A stretch of 64,000 bases of DNA from a virus. A model generated the notes under the pieces. That model did not search any database and was not told the origin of the DNA. It saw nothing but the letters and a program-made list of their open reading frames with translations. Shown piece after piece: positions 46,116 through 53,841 of the stretch. Every line of letters starts with the position of its first letter. Positions within the stretch are counted from its first letter, which is position 1. A program made the position numbers and the translations under genes. Location: the IMG/VR virus record IMGVR_UViG_3300045051_000720, positions 155,465 to 219,464 of that record; one strand, written 5' to 3'.

Positions 46116-46330
46116 GCCGATCCGCAGAGCTTGCGGAGTTAGAACGGGCCTTTGCCGCTGGCAACGTATCCGCGGAGGTCGCCCAAAAGCGCGCCGCGCA
46201 ACTACTTGGCGCCTTTCGCAATGACTGGCGCACGCGCGGCCGGTGCGTGTTTCTTTGGAATGCCGCCCGCGCCAAGGTGGGAGACAAACAGAAAGCCGCG
46301 CGCAAGCGTGGCACGGGCAAGGGGCGCTAA
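46112..46330 (+). CDS. Small basic protein
   Basis: 72 residues, ATGA-coupled. Helical start, strongly basic end (KQKAARKRGTGKGR). Nucleic-acid binding is likely. Confidence 0.65.
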   Translation: MSRSAELAELERAFAAGNVSAEVAQKRAAQLLGAFRNDWRTRGRCVFLWNAARAKVGDKQKAARKRGTGKGR

Positions 46331-46344
46331 GGTGTTTACCTTAC

Positions 46345-46373
46345 TAGACAACACCCCCGCGATCCTATAGGGT
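46345..46373 (+). promoter_or_regulatory. Leaderless promoter for gene 46381
   Basis: TAGACA (46345-46350), 17 bp, TAGGGT (46368-46373), seven bases to ATG. Dyad AAGGT-gttt-ACCTT upstream. Confidence 0.75.
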
Positions 46374-46380
46374 TGACCCG

Positions 46381-46809
46381 ATGAACACCCCTCGTTACAC
46401 CGTTTTAGACACCTATCCGGCCGATCTCCGCAACGAGACGCCGCCGCGCCGTGAAGAGATCGCAGAGATTCAGGATCGCGAAGCGGGCGATCTGTTGTGC
46501 TACGCCAACCCGGCACACGCCGCGCGGATTTGTCAAGCGGTCAATGGCTACGCCGCCGCCCTCAACGTGCTGCGCGAAGTGCTCGACGATTGCACCGATC
46601 ACACGGGGATCGGGGTGGGCGGCGGAACGCTTGCCCGGGTCCGCGCTGTGCTCGCGGACAACGAGGGAGTAACCCCGGACCCGATCGCCTCCCTCCTTTG
46701 GCGTCTCACCTGTCACGTTGAGGGGTTAGCCGCTTACACTCTCCCCGCGACTGCCGATCTGTGCAATGAAATCCGCCGCACTCTCGGCAAACCGGAGATC
46801 AAGCCGTGA
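46381..46809 (+). CDS. Hypothetical protein
   Basis: 142 residues. Helical; contains AARICQAVNGYAAALNVLRE, a pattern common in phage proteins that begin 'Ar.i..avNa'. Unknown function. GTGA link. Confidence 0.75.
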   Translation: MNTPRYTVLDTYPADLRNETPPRREEIAEIQDREAGDLLCYANPAHAARICQAVNGYAAALNVLREVLDDCTDHTGIGVGGGTLARVRAVLADNEGVTPDPIASLLWRLTCHVEGLAAYTLPATADLCNEIRRTLGKPEIKP

Positions 46810-47075
46810 ACCTCCTAGCCCCCACCGATCCGCGCTACCTTCGCCGCCTTGTGCGCGAGTGCAACGCCCTGCCGGATGGCTTCTATGCCGATCACGGCAC
46901 CTTGCGCGCCCGATTCAACCGCACCCGGTTTACAACCGCCGGCCACTTCACAAGCGGCGGAGCGTTCCAAGCGCGCCCCATAGGGGATCGCCGTTGGCTC
47001 ACCCTTGATCCCGCACAGATCGCGAGCATAGGCGACGCCTACGGGCGCAACGTGTGCGCGAGTCGTACCCCATGA
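46806..47075 (+). CDS. Hypothetical protein
   Basis: 89 residues, GTG start from GTGA overlap. Basic, beta-rich (DGFYADHGTLRARFNRTRFT). Unknown. Confidence 0.65.
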   Translation: MNLLAPTDPRYLRRLVRECNALPDGFYADHGTLRARFNRTRFTTAGHFTSGGAFQARPIGDRRWLTLDPAQIASIGDAYGRNVCASRTP

Positions 47076-47359
47076 TCGATCCCCTTTCCGCCTTTGCTAA
47101 CGCGATGACGCTCGCCCGGGTTGAGGAATTGACCCGCCAGCGCGACGCCTTACAGCGCGAGATCGCCGCGATTGAAGCACACGATCCCGCGACGCTTGCC
47201 CGGTTTCACCTTTACACCGGGGAGCAAATCACCCGGCATGGACTCGACTGCGCGGCGCGCGAACGGGCGCGGTTCACCCCGGCGGAACAGGCCGCCGCCA
47301 ACGCGCGAGCCCTCGCCGCGAGTCAAGCGGAGTTTGACGCATACAAAGCGCGACGCTAG
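47072..47359 (+). CDS. Hypothetical helical protein
   Basis: 95 residues, ATGA-coupled. Coiled-coil start (RVEELTRQRDALQREIAAIE). Unknown. Confidence 0.65.
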   Translation: MIDPLSAFANAMTLARVEELTRQRDALQREIAAIEAHDPATLARFHLYTGEQITRHGLDCAARERARFTPAEQAAANARALAASQAEFDAYKARR

Positions 47360-47372
47360 GCGATCAACCCTA

Positions 47373-47401
47373 GAGACAAGCGCGCCGCTATGGGTTAGGC
47401 T
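47373..47401 (+). promoter_or_regulatory. Leaderless promoter for gene 47409
   Basis: GAGACA (47373-47378), 17 bp, TAGGCT (47396-47401), seven bases to ATG. Confidence 0.7.
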
Positions 47402-47408
47402 TGATCTG

Positions 47409-48050
47409 ATGAAAACGCCCCTTTGCTACGTCTTGACCCAAACGCGGGATCGTGAATATGCCCACTTGCGGCTGACAATCCGCCACCTTGGCGATACCCG
47501 GTTCGGTGACTCGCCGACCGCTGAAATCCGGTTTCAAACCGATGCGGAGAATCACAAGAGGACCGGGGGCGGCTTTTGGTACGGTTACCGGATCGAGATC
47601 AACGCCAAGAGCGGCGCGGAAGCCGCGCGCCTTGCCAGCGCGATCACCCGGGTTGAAAAGACGATTGAAGAGCGCAAGTCGGAAGACTACGCCGCGCGCC
47701 AGATCACCCCGGCAAACCTGTTATGGGCTCTGGATCAAGCCAAGATCGGCCGCGCCGTGTTCGATGGCCGGACGGACCTTTACACCTTGATCGGCAAGCT
47801 CCCCGATCCCGCGCTCCGGCAATGGGGCAACCGATCCGTGAGTGTGTTGGCGGAAGACGCGGAACGCGCGCGCCGCTTGCTCGCGGTCAAAACCGCGGAA
47901 TACAGCCTCAGCGCACTTGAAGAGTGGATCGCCGCTGGCAAGCCCGTCACTGAGGGGCGCGACGTTGCGCCGGTAGTCGAACCGCTTGACAAGCTTCTCG
48001 CCGATCCCTTCGCGCCGATTGCCACCCCTCAAGCCCCCGCTAGCATATAG
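47409..48050 (+). CDS. Hypothetical protein
   Basis: 213 residues, leaderless. Beta-rich start (CYVLTQTRDREYAHLRLTIR), a helix with EAARLASAITRVEKTIEERK, and a helical end. Unknown. Confidence 0.75.
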   Translation: MKTPLCYVLTQTRDREYAHLRLTIRHLGDTRFGDSPTAEIRFQTDAENHKRTGGGFWYGYRIEINAKSGAEAARLASAITRVEKTIEERKSEDYAARQITPANLLWALDQAKIGRAVFDGRTDLYTLIGKLPDPALRQWGNRSVSVLAEDAERARRLLAVKTAEYSLSALEEWIAAGKPVTEGRDVAPVVEPLDKLLADPFAPIATPQAPASI

Positions 48051-48063
48051 GGGATCAACCCTA

Positions 48064-48092
48064 TAGACGGCGGACCCGTTATGCTATAGGCT
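48064..48092 (+). promoter_or_regulatory. Leaderless promoter for gene 48100
   Basis: TAGACG (48064-48069), 17 bp, TAGGCT (48087-48092), seven bases to ATG. AGGGgatcaaCCCT upstream. Confidence 0.75.
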
Positions 48093-48099
48093 ACCGGTG

Positions 48100-48777
48100 A
48101 TGAACGCAACCCTATCCCGTAACGCCCGGCGCGCTTTGCTTGTGCGCCGTTTTCGTTCGCTTCGCCTCGGCGGAGCTGCCGCCCTTTCCCTCTTGACCGT
48201 CCGCGCCATCGATGCGGAAAGCTCCCGTGAGGCCGCCCGAATTGCGGCGAGTATCGCCAAGGGGCGCGAGCGGGATCGATCGGTACAGGATGACACCCCG
48301 ATCGCCGAGATCGGCGAGTCTCACGGGTTGAGTCTGCGCGGATATACGCTCACACACGCCGACCGCGCCACCCTCGCCGCGAGTTTGGGCCGGGCGCCCC
48401 GCGCGTTGGTCGTCAAATCCGCGCCGGTTGTCAATGATGAGCCGATCGATCCCGGTTTCATCCCGGCCCCGGTTGAGCCCTACGCCCCGATCATCACGCA
48501 CGATCCCGCGATCGATGCGCAAGCCGCGATCGAAGCCGCCGCGGAGGTTGCGGAGATCGAAGCTCGTGACGCGCGCGACGCTGACGCGCTCTCTTTCGTC
48601 TCCGATCTCGAAAGCGGGATCGTTGACTATACGCCGGCCATCCCGACGATCGCGACGGTCGCCCCGGTTGACAACAGCGAACACGCGCAACTCGCGCGCC
48701 TTGTACTGGCAAACGTTGCCATTGCCCGGGAAGCAGCGCACGTCGCGCGGCGCAATGGTCGCACCGTCGCCGCCTAG
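48100..48777 (+). CDS. Ala/Arg-rich hypothetical protein
   Basis: 225 residues from ATG 48100 (a GTG one codon earlier is possible). Basic start, middle part rich in Pro and Ile, Ala/Glu-rich end. Low complexity; may be partly disordered. Unknown. Confidence 0.65.
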   Translation: MNATLSRNARRALLVRRFRSLRLGGAAALSLLTVRAIDAESSREAARIAASIAKGRERDRSVQDDTPIAEIGESHGLSLRGYTLTHADRATLAASLGRAPRALVVKSAPVVNDEPIDPGFIPAPVEPYAPIITHDPAIDAQAAIEAAAEVAEIEARDARDADALSFVSDLESGIVDYTPAIPTIATVAPVDNSEHAQLARLVLANVAIAREAAHVARRNGRTVAA

Positions 48778-48797
48778 TCTTCACTCTCCCACCCCCG

Positions 48798-48827
48798 CCC
48801 CGGGTACGCCAAAAGCGCGGCCCGGGG
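48798..48827 (+). terminator. Hairpin after gene 48100
   Basis: CCCCGGG (48798-48804) pairs with CCCGGGG (48821-48827). No T run, so termination is not certain. Confidence 0.4.
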
Positions 48828-48844
48828 TTGCGTGGTCAAAACGC

Positions 48845-48873
48845 TTGACACTATCATCCAACATTTTTAGACT
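48845..48873 (+). promoter_or_regulatory. Promoter for HNH gene 48882
   Basis: TTGACA (48845-48850), 17 bp, TAGACT (48868-48873), eight bases to a TTG start. Confidence 0.65.
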
Positions 48874-48881
48874 AGGGATCG

Positions 48882-49325
48882 TTGGCATCCATCTCTAAAC
48901 TAAACGCAATTATTGAAACCGTCTCCGGAGGAGACGACGTAAAATGCTGGATATGGCCCTATTACAAAAACGCTTGCGGTTACGGTCGAGTCAGTTTCAA
49001 AGGGAAAGCGTGTTTTGTTCACCGCTTGATTTATCAGCTTAGAGTTGGTCCCGTGCCGGACGGATGCGAACTTGATCACTTGTGCCGCAATAAAGCTTGT
49101 TTCAATCCCAAACACCTAGAGCCAGTATCGCATCGGGAAAACGTTATGCGAGGCGATGGAGTAGCCGCGAAACACGCGCATAAAACCCATTGCATACACG
49201 GACATCCATTTTCGCCAGAAAATACACGTATTAGAATACGTCCTAACGGACCCGAACGTGTCTGCATAGCTTGTATACGCAATTACAACGAAAGACGCCG
49301 ACAAATGCGGCTAAAAAATGACTAG
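48882..49325 (+). CDS. HNH homing endonuclease
   Basis: 147 residues, TTG start by promoter position. HNH_3 core: HRLIYQLRVGPVPDGCELDH, then LCRNKACFNPKHLEPVSHRENVMRG with the D-H, N and H residues in place, and a second Cys/His group (THCIHGHPF, CIACIRNYNERRR) usual for this group. It is poorer in G and C than its neighbours, which suggests recent arrival. Overlaps the next gene by 8 nt. Confidence 0.9.
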   Translation: MASISKLNAIIETVSGGDDVKCWIWPYYKNACGYGRVSFKGKACFVHRLIYQLRVGPVPDGCELDHLCRNKACFNPKHLEPVSHRENVMRGDGVAAKHAHKTHCIHGHPFSPENTRIRIRPNGPERVCIACIRNYNERRRQMRLKND

Positions 49326-49497
49326 ATATCCCGCCACCCCCCGCACCCTTAACCCGGATCACTTCTACGGCTCGACGCCGATCCCGCACGGGCGCACGAT
49401 TCCCCATGACAGGCAATCGCTTGCGGCGCAAGGGTTTACCTTTGCGATCATGGCACTTGCCTTTGTCGCTTTCGTCATGCTTGCCGCTTGGCTCTAG
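49318..49497 (+). CDS. Small membrane protein
   Basis: 59 residues. Polar first half, one span at the end (FAIMALAFVAFVMLAAW). Starts inside the HNH gene's last codons. Unknown. Confidence 0.6.
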   Translation: MTRYPATPRTLNPDHFYGSTPIPHGRTIPHDRQSLAAQGFTFAIMALAFVAFVMLAAWL

Positions 49498-49525
49498 GGT
49501 TGATCCCTCAATCGTGCAAACGGGC

Positions 49526-49553
49526 TTGACACTGTACCGATCGCGGCTAGGTT
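49526..49553 (+). promoter_or_regulatory. Leaderless promoter for gene 49561
   Basis: TTGACA (49526-49531), 16 bp, TAGGTT (49548-49553), seven bases to ATG. Confidence 0.7.
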
Positions 49554-49560
49554 CGCCCCG

Positions 49561-50049
49561 ATGAATGCAACCCGTTTCAATCTCACCTTTGAAGTGATCA
49601 CCGAACGATCCGCCGAGCAAGGCGACTTTGCCCGGCATGGATTTTTGCCCCGATCGGGCGATATCCCGCGTCGCACTTATATGCCGAAAAACCCGCACGC
49701 CTTTACGCTGCGCGAAGCGATCGAAATCATGGCGCGACACAATAGCGGGTTTGCCCGCTGCGAGGCGGACAGTTGCCCCGTCAGCCGTCCGCGTTGGCTG
49801 ACGATCCGCGGGGAGATCGATGATTATCCCGGCATGCCGGACGCCCTAGGCGTGTCGCTGCATATCCCGGAGACGGTTAGCACGGCGAGCGCGCGGCGGA
49901 TCGCGCGTTTGCTTGGGTGTTATGGGTTGCCCCGGTTCCGCTCTCACGTCGCGGAAATCGCCTTTGCCATCGGAGCCGATGCCATGCGCGGGCTTGGCGC
50001 GAAAGGGTTTGACAATGACGGGATCGCTGGTCAAACCTCCCCCCGATGA
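49561..50049 (+). CDS. Conserved phage protein of unknown function
   Basis: 162 residues. The order LREAIEIMARH, EADSCPVSRPRWLTIRGEID, SLHIPETVSTASARRIARLL and LGCY is a familiar phage plan ('EaDs.pv..prW......................HiP......s..Ri.rllg'). Role unknown. Leaderless. Confidence 0.8.
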   Translation: MNATRFNLTFEVITERSAEQGDFARHGFLPRSGDIPRRTYMPKNPHAFTLREAIEIMARHNSGFARCEADSCPVSRPRWLTIRGEIDDYPGMPDALGVSLHIPETVSTASARRIARLLGCYGLPRFRSHVAEIAFAIGADAMRGLGAKGFDNDGIAGQTSPR

Positions 50050-50144
50050 AAACAAACACCCTTGCACCGTTCCGCCAGTGGGGGAACGCTCACCGGCACG
50101 CCGCGCCGTTTGTCCTGCCTTATGCCGTCAACGTTGGCCGGTGA
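50046..50144 (+). CDS. Tiny protein
   Basis: 32 residues, ATGA-coupled. FRQWGNAHRHAAPFVLPYAV. Uncertain; the better coding pattern moves to another frame soon after. Confidence 0.35.
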   Translation: MKTNTLAPFRQWGNAHRHAAPFVLPYAVNVGR

Positions 50145-50343
50145 AACCCAACGCGCGCAAAACGGCGCAACCGTTTTTGGCAAACACGCTTCCCCGTCAA
50201 AATCCGTCAGCTCGACAACGCATTCGCGTTTGCCCGCTTACGCGGAAAGGTTAGAGCGGGCTTGGCAAATTATCATCCGACACGGGTATTCATCCGGGGG
50301 CGGTTCCCATAGGGGGATCGCCCCTTGTGCTTTTTGCTATTGA
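50141..50343 (+). pseudogene. Possible broken small gene
   Basis: A GTGA-linked frame runs 50141-50254, but the most protein-like stretch (AYAERLERAWQIIIRHGYSS) is in another frame that ends at 50343. This suggests a frameshifted gene, or two overlapping small genes. A GGGG-gatcg-CCCC hairpin with TTGTGCTTTTT (about 50313-50336) follows and may end transcription. Confidence 0.3.
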
Positions 50344-50367
50344 CAGGGGGAAGGATCGGACCACACT
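50340..50367 (+). promoter_or_regulatory. Leaderless promoter for gene 50376
   Basis: TTGACA (50340-50345), 16 bp, CACACT (50362-50367), eight bases to ATG. Confidence 0.6.
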
Positions 50368-50375
50368 TCGCCCCG

Positions 50376-50942
50376 ATGAATACTGAAACCATAAGCGCAA
50401 GCGCGCTTGCCATCGTCGCCGGGATCGATTGGGATCGCGGCTATTTCACGCGGGAAGAGTGCACGGCGATCGAAACTGGATTCCGCAACCCGTTCCGCGT
50501 TGAGCGTCTGACGCGCGATCTTGAAGCCGTTCGCCGCGTTGAGAATATCTCAACGGCGGATTTCAGCGACACGGCGCGCGAATGCACGCGGCTGTTTGGC
50601 AACGGTCAAACGCTCGACAAGCCTCTAGAGGCAATGGCGATTGCGCTTGACCACGAAATTTGCGAAGAAAACAAGCGCGCGAACATTGTGCGCGCTTTCG
50701 GATTCAAACGCGGACCCGATGAGGCTTGGCGCTTGTGGATCGTGTTGACGCGGGAAGGATCGAAGCTTTTCCCCACGGAAAAGGCTTGCGCAAACCTTTG
50801 GGCGGGATGGGGTTTTGATGCCGCCGCGTCGCCGCAATCGGAGTATTCTCCGACCGGCCGAATGTTTCAGGGTGAATTGCACGTTCGCCGCGCAAGCAAC
50901 AGCTGCGCGATCCTGACGCAATCCGGCGCGCGAGACGTTTAG
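50376..50942 (+). CDS. Hypothetical protein
   Basis: 188 residues. Helical first half, beta/alpha end. Unknown. Confidence 0.75.
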   Translation: MNTETISASALAIVAGIDWDRGYFTREECTAIETGFRNPFRVERLTRDLEAVRRVENISTADFSDTARECTRLFGNGQTLDKPLEAMAIALDHEICEENKRANIVRAFGFKRGPDEAWRLWIVLTREGSKLFPTEKACANLWAGWGFDAAASPQSEYSPTGRMFQGELHVRRASNSCAILTQSGARDV

Positions 50943-50981
50943 GCTTGATCGGATCGGATCAAATCGTCAACCCTGTCACCG

Positions 50982-51281
50982 ATGAAAACGGAAATCCGGA
51001 TCACCCCTAATCGCGATCGGGGCTATGATGCCACGATCTACAGCGTGCGCGCCGTGCGCCTGTCCGCGTTTATGCGCAACCTTTGCGAGCGTACCGGATC
51101 GGATGGGAAGGAGCGCGAACCGATGCACACTGTAAACGCCCCAAGCGAAGCGAAAGCGCGCGAAATGGCGCAAGCTTGGATTGATGCGCAACCCAAGCGC
51201 ACGCGCAAGCCTCGCGCGCTTTCGGAAAGCGAATGCGAGACGCGCGAAGCGATCGCTAACGAAAAGCGCGCGCACGGTTGA
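50982..51281 (+). CDS. Hypothetical basic protein
   Basis: 99 residues. A weak promoter (TTGATC 50945, 16 bp, TCAACC) ends nine bases before the ATG. Beta start (TEIRITPNRDRGYDATIYS), charged helical end. Followed by a strong terminator. Confidence 0.7.
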   Translation: MKTEIRITPNRDRGYDATIYSVRAVRLSAFMRNLCERTGSDGKEREPMHTVNAPSEAKAREMAQAWIDAQPKRTRKPRALSESECETREAIANEKRAHG

Positions 51282-51300
51282 CCGTCTCTCCCACCCTTCA

Positions 51301-51331
51301 CCCCTAGGTTGCCAAAGCCTAGGGGTTTTCT
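51301..51331 (+). terminator. Rho-independent terminator
   Basis: CCCCTAGG (51301-51308) pairs perfectly with CCTAGGGG (51318-51325), then TTTTCTATTT. Confidence 0.85.
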
Positions 51332-51333
51332 AT

Positions 51334-51362
51334 TTGACAGACCCTCCGGATCGCGTTCTATT
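51334..51362 (+). promoter_or_regulatory. Leaderless promoter for gene 51370
   Basis: TTGACA (51334-51339), 17 bp, TCTATT (51357-51362), seven bases to ATG. It begins within the T run of the terminator. Confidence 0.65.
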
Positions 51363-51369
51363 GCCAACG

Positions 51370-51699
51370 ATGAAACCCTCGAAACTCTTATCCGATCCGC
51401 GTCTCGCCGCGTCGCGCGACGCTTTCACCCTCGCCGCTAAATACTCGCGCCTATGGGATCAAACCGTTGCGCGCGGGATCAAACGCTTTGGCGAACGTCC
51501 GCAAGGTGGCCACGTCTCCGGAATCTATTCCGAACACTTCCCGCAACGCTGGCAAACCCGGTTGCGCAACCTTGCGCGAGCCGTCACCGAACACTCGGAT
51601 CGCGCCTATGCCAGCAAGCCCGCGCGCGTGCGTCTGGCAACCTTGCGCCAATTGCGCGCAGCAATCCACGCGCGAGACGGATCGGGCTTTTACGGTTAA
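51370..51699 (+). CDS. Hypothetical basic protein
   Basis: 109 residues, very basic and helical (SEHFPQRWQTRLRNLARAV). Possibly nucleic-acid binding. Unknown. Followed by a terminator. Confidence 0.7.
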   Translation: MKPSKLLSDPRLAASRDAFTLAAKYSRLWDQTVARGIKRFGERPQGGHVSGIYSEHFPQRWQTRLRNLARAVTEHSDRAYASKPARVRLATLRQLRAAIHARDGSGFYG

Positions 51700-51724
51700 T
51701 CTGCTACCCTCCGCGCAAGCGTTC

Positions 51725-51750
51725 AACCCGGTGCAAAGCCGGGTTTTTTC
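51725..51750 (+). terminator. Rho-independent terminator
   Basis: AACCCGG (51725-51731) pairs with CCGGGTT (51739-51745), followed by TTTTC. Confidence 0.8.
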
Positions 51751-51844
51751 GTGCCTACTCGCGCAGATTGCATGATGCGGCTGATTTGCATTAGACCTAG
51801 GGGATCAACCCTACCGCACTAGGCTTGCAATCGCGCGCGAGGGT

Positions 51845-51850
51845 TATACT
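51845..51850 (+). promoter_or_regulatory. -10 element for gene 51860
   Basis: TATACT with a dyad AGGGgatcaaCCCT at about 51799-51812 upstream. A TTGCAA stands 14 bp before, too near for a normal -35. Nine bases to the GTG. Confidence 0.45.
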
Positions 51851-51859
51851 TTCCCCCCT

Positions 51860-52345
51860 GTGAATACCTCTAACCCGTCAGATCAAAACGTGGCGCAAGC
51901 CATTGTGTTCTCTCCCGAAAACGAATCAAAAGCAATTGCTTGGCTCCGCACGCGCGGAGGAATTGCGGTTTGGTCTAATAAAGACCTAGGCTCGCCGGAC
52001 CTAGGCTCGCAATCCTTCACCCCGGCATTGACTGAAGACGGCAAGCCCTATCCCTCGCCAAATTGGCGTTGCGGAACGTCCGGACCCGATCGGATCGTCA
52101 CCGATGTCACGCAAGTGATCGTTCAGACCTACCGGGAAGTTGCGCGCGTTAAGATTCGCCGCGGTCTGCCCTATCTGGGATGCGTGCACCGTGCGGATCG
52201 CGATCGTCTCGACAAAGCTTTAGCGGCGGCCGGACCGGCGGCCGGATGGAACGCGGATTATTCCCGTATGGCATACGGATCGCCTTGGTTTGAGGCAGTG
52301 ATCAGCGTACCGGCGGAAACGCGCGCGCCTAACCTTTCGCTCTAA
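51860..52345 (+). CDS. Conserved phage protein of unknown function
   Basis: 161 residues, GTG start. AIAWLRTRGGIAVWSNKDLG, then 'TPALT.DGKP.P.PNWR' and PDRIVTDVTQVIVQTYREVARVKI: a plan known from phage proteins ('A..W...RGGi.vw.s..l..p......p.......p.w......p.r.vtd...v.v'). A 13-bp unit (GACCTAGGCTCGC) is repeated inside, giving DLGS-PDLGS. Confidence 0.75.
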   Translation: MNTSNPSDQNVAQAIVFSPENESKAIAWLRTRGGIAVWSNKDLGSPDLGSQSFTPALTEDGKPYPSPNWRCGTSGPDRIVTDVTQVIVQTYREVARVKIRRGLPYLGCVHRADRDRLDKALAAAGPAAGWNADYSRMAYGSPWFEAVISVPAETRAPNLSL

Positions 52346-52349
52346 TCCC

Positions 52350-52745
52350 ATGAAACTGTCTTCCCCATTTTTCATCTCCGCGCGTTTGGCTCCGGCGGTC
52401 CGCATTGCGGACGCGGTTTTGTCCTTTGATCGCGGTCAATTCGTGCTGGATTTGCCAGACGGATCGGAGCACCGGATCACTGACTTTCACTTTCCGGCCG
52501 GACGCGTGCACGGTGCAACGGATGAAAGCGAATTGCAAGACGCGTTTGGCGCGATCCTGTCTTTCCTGTCAGCTTGTGCCGAGTCTCGCGCATACGCTCG
52601 GCGCCGCGGACGTGATGAGAGTGAAGGTGAAAACAGTGATCTCTTTCCCGCGAACGTCGGCGAGTGGGCGGAAAGTGTATCGGATGAACTTGGCATGCTG
52701 GCATGCGAACTAGAGGAAACCCGCGGATTAATCGCGCCGGAATAG
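52350..52745 (+). CDS. Hypothetical protein
   Basis: 131 residues. Beta-rich first half, acidic helical second half. Unknown. Confidence 0.7.
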   Translation: MKLSSPFFISARLAPAVRIADAVLSFDRGQFVLDLPDGSEHRITDFHFPAGRVHGATDESELQDAFGAILSFLSACAESRAYARRRGRDESEGENSDLFPANVGEWAESVSDELGMLACELEETRGLIAPE

Positions 52746-52767
52746 GCTTTCCCTCCCTTCCCACCTT

Positions 52768-52799
52768 AAACCCGCGTGCGTCAATGCTGCGGGTTTTTA
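52768..52799 (+). terminator. Rho-independent terminator
   Basis: AAACCCGC (52768-52775) pairs with GCGGGTTT (52789-52796), followed by more T. Confidence 0.8.
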
Positions 52800-52858
52800 C
52801 TTGGCTAGGCGATTGCCAGTTGCGAATGAGTTGCGAGTAGGAAAACGCGAAAACGCTG

Positions 52859-52887
52859 TTGACAGTAGCCAAAAACTCCATTTGCTA
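52859..52887 (+). promoter_or_regulatory. Leaderless promoter for gene 52896
   Basis: TTGACA (52859-52864), 17 bp, TTGCTA (52882-52887), eight bases to ATG. Confidence 0.6.
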
Positions 52888-52895
52888 GGCGTTGC

Positions 52896-53435
52896 ATGAA
52901 ATCTTACCTTCACACTTGGATCGGAGACGAGCCGCGCGGCTCTTTGCCTTGCACGTTGGCGGAATTGCTGGCATTTGGCGTTCCAATGTCCGCAATCGAA
53001 TCGGATATGCGCGGCGAGTTGAAAACGATTGGACCGTGGCAAATCCCGGTTTCCTACCGTGCGCTAGCAATGTCGACGGTTTACACGGACGAAACGCGCG
53101 CAATGTGGTCCGCGCAGACTGATTCGAAGACCGTGCATGGGATGCGGACAATGACGCAATGTCATCAGGAAGGATATCAACTAGAGGGTAGGGTAACAGT
53201 CGACGGGAAATCCCACCGTGCGTTTACGTCTTCGCAACTCTTCAGCGTTCGCATGCCAGACGGCACGATCAAACTTGTCAAGATGGCCACGATTCATGTC
53301 TGCATCGATGACAAAGAGCAAACCGCGCAGATCACCGCGTTGCGCGCGGCCGGTCTGATTCCCTCTCACGTTGCCAAGCAAAGAGAGCCAATAACTCGCG
53401 CGGAGACTCTTTGCGCGTTGCTTGGCTACCGTTAA
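52896..53435 (+). CDS. Hypothetical protein
   Basis: 179 residues. Contains TQCHQEGYQLEGRVTVDGKS followed by HRAFTSSQLFSVRM and a helical end; the middle looks beta-rich. Unknown. Confidence 0.75.
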   Translation: MKSYLHTWIGDEPRGSLPCTLAELLAFGVPMSAIESDMRGELKTIGPWQIPVSYRALAMSTVYTDETRAMWSAQTDSKTVHGMRTMTQCHQEGYQLEGRVTVDGKSHRAFTSSQLFSVRMPDGTIKLVKMATIHVCIDDKEQTAQITALRAAGLIPSHVAKQREPITRAETLCALLGYR

Positions 53436-53457
53436 AGGGGTTTCTCCTTCCCTTTCT

Positions 53458-53486
53458 AGACCTACTCGCAAGGGTAGGTCTTTTTT
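53458..53486 (+). terminator. Rho-independent terminator
   Basis: AGACCTAC (53458-53465) pairs with GTAGGTCT (53474-53481), then TTTTTG. Ends the long rightward gene run. Confidence 0.85.
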
Positions 53487-53841
53487 GCGTCTAATGCACA
53501 GGAAAGAGGCCTAGGGAGGGAATGAGGGAAGGTTTCCCCCAATAGGAGGAAAGACAGTAAAAGGAAAGAACCCCAAGGGAGGGTAGCAAAGCAGAGTTTG
53601 GCTAGGGTGGGAGGGTAGTCCGTCCCTCCCTCAATAACCCCTAACTAGTTAGGCACCTAACTATCTCACTTCCCCTCCCTTCCCATAGGTTCAGCCTATG
53701 GTTTCCCCCCTAGGGTGTTCCACGTGGAACAATTAGGTGATCAACCCTACTACTCTAGGCTTGCTCTCTACCCTCTAACCCTCCCTAGTGGTGGCAAGGC
53801 GCAAACCGGGCGCTGAATCCAAAACCTAGTCTAGTCCAACG
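53487..53841. other. Non-coding region with inverted repeats and purine/pyrimidine runs
   Basis: A purine-rich run (about 53498-53630) faces a pyrimidine-rich one. Inverted repeats: GGGAGGG...CCCTCCC (about 53610-53631), CCTAACTAGTTAGG (53639-53652), CATAGG...CCTATG (53684-53700), and the parS-like palindrome (53716-53731). CTAG is unusually common. No coding frame. A role in replication start or partition is an inference. Confidence 0.6.
53716..53731. promoter_or_regulatory. parS-like centromere site
   Basis: TGTTCCACGTGGAACA is a perfect 16-bp palindrome and matches the well-known ParB-binding consensus (TGTTNCACGTGNAACA). No parA or parB is in the window. Confidence 0.8.

Noticed and set aside
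51972-52020. 13-bp direct repeat inside gene 51860 as a mobile-element trace
   Set aside because: Two copies in frame (DLGS-PDLGS) are explained by a small in-gene duplication.
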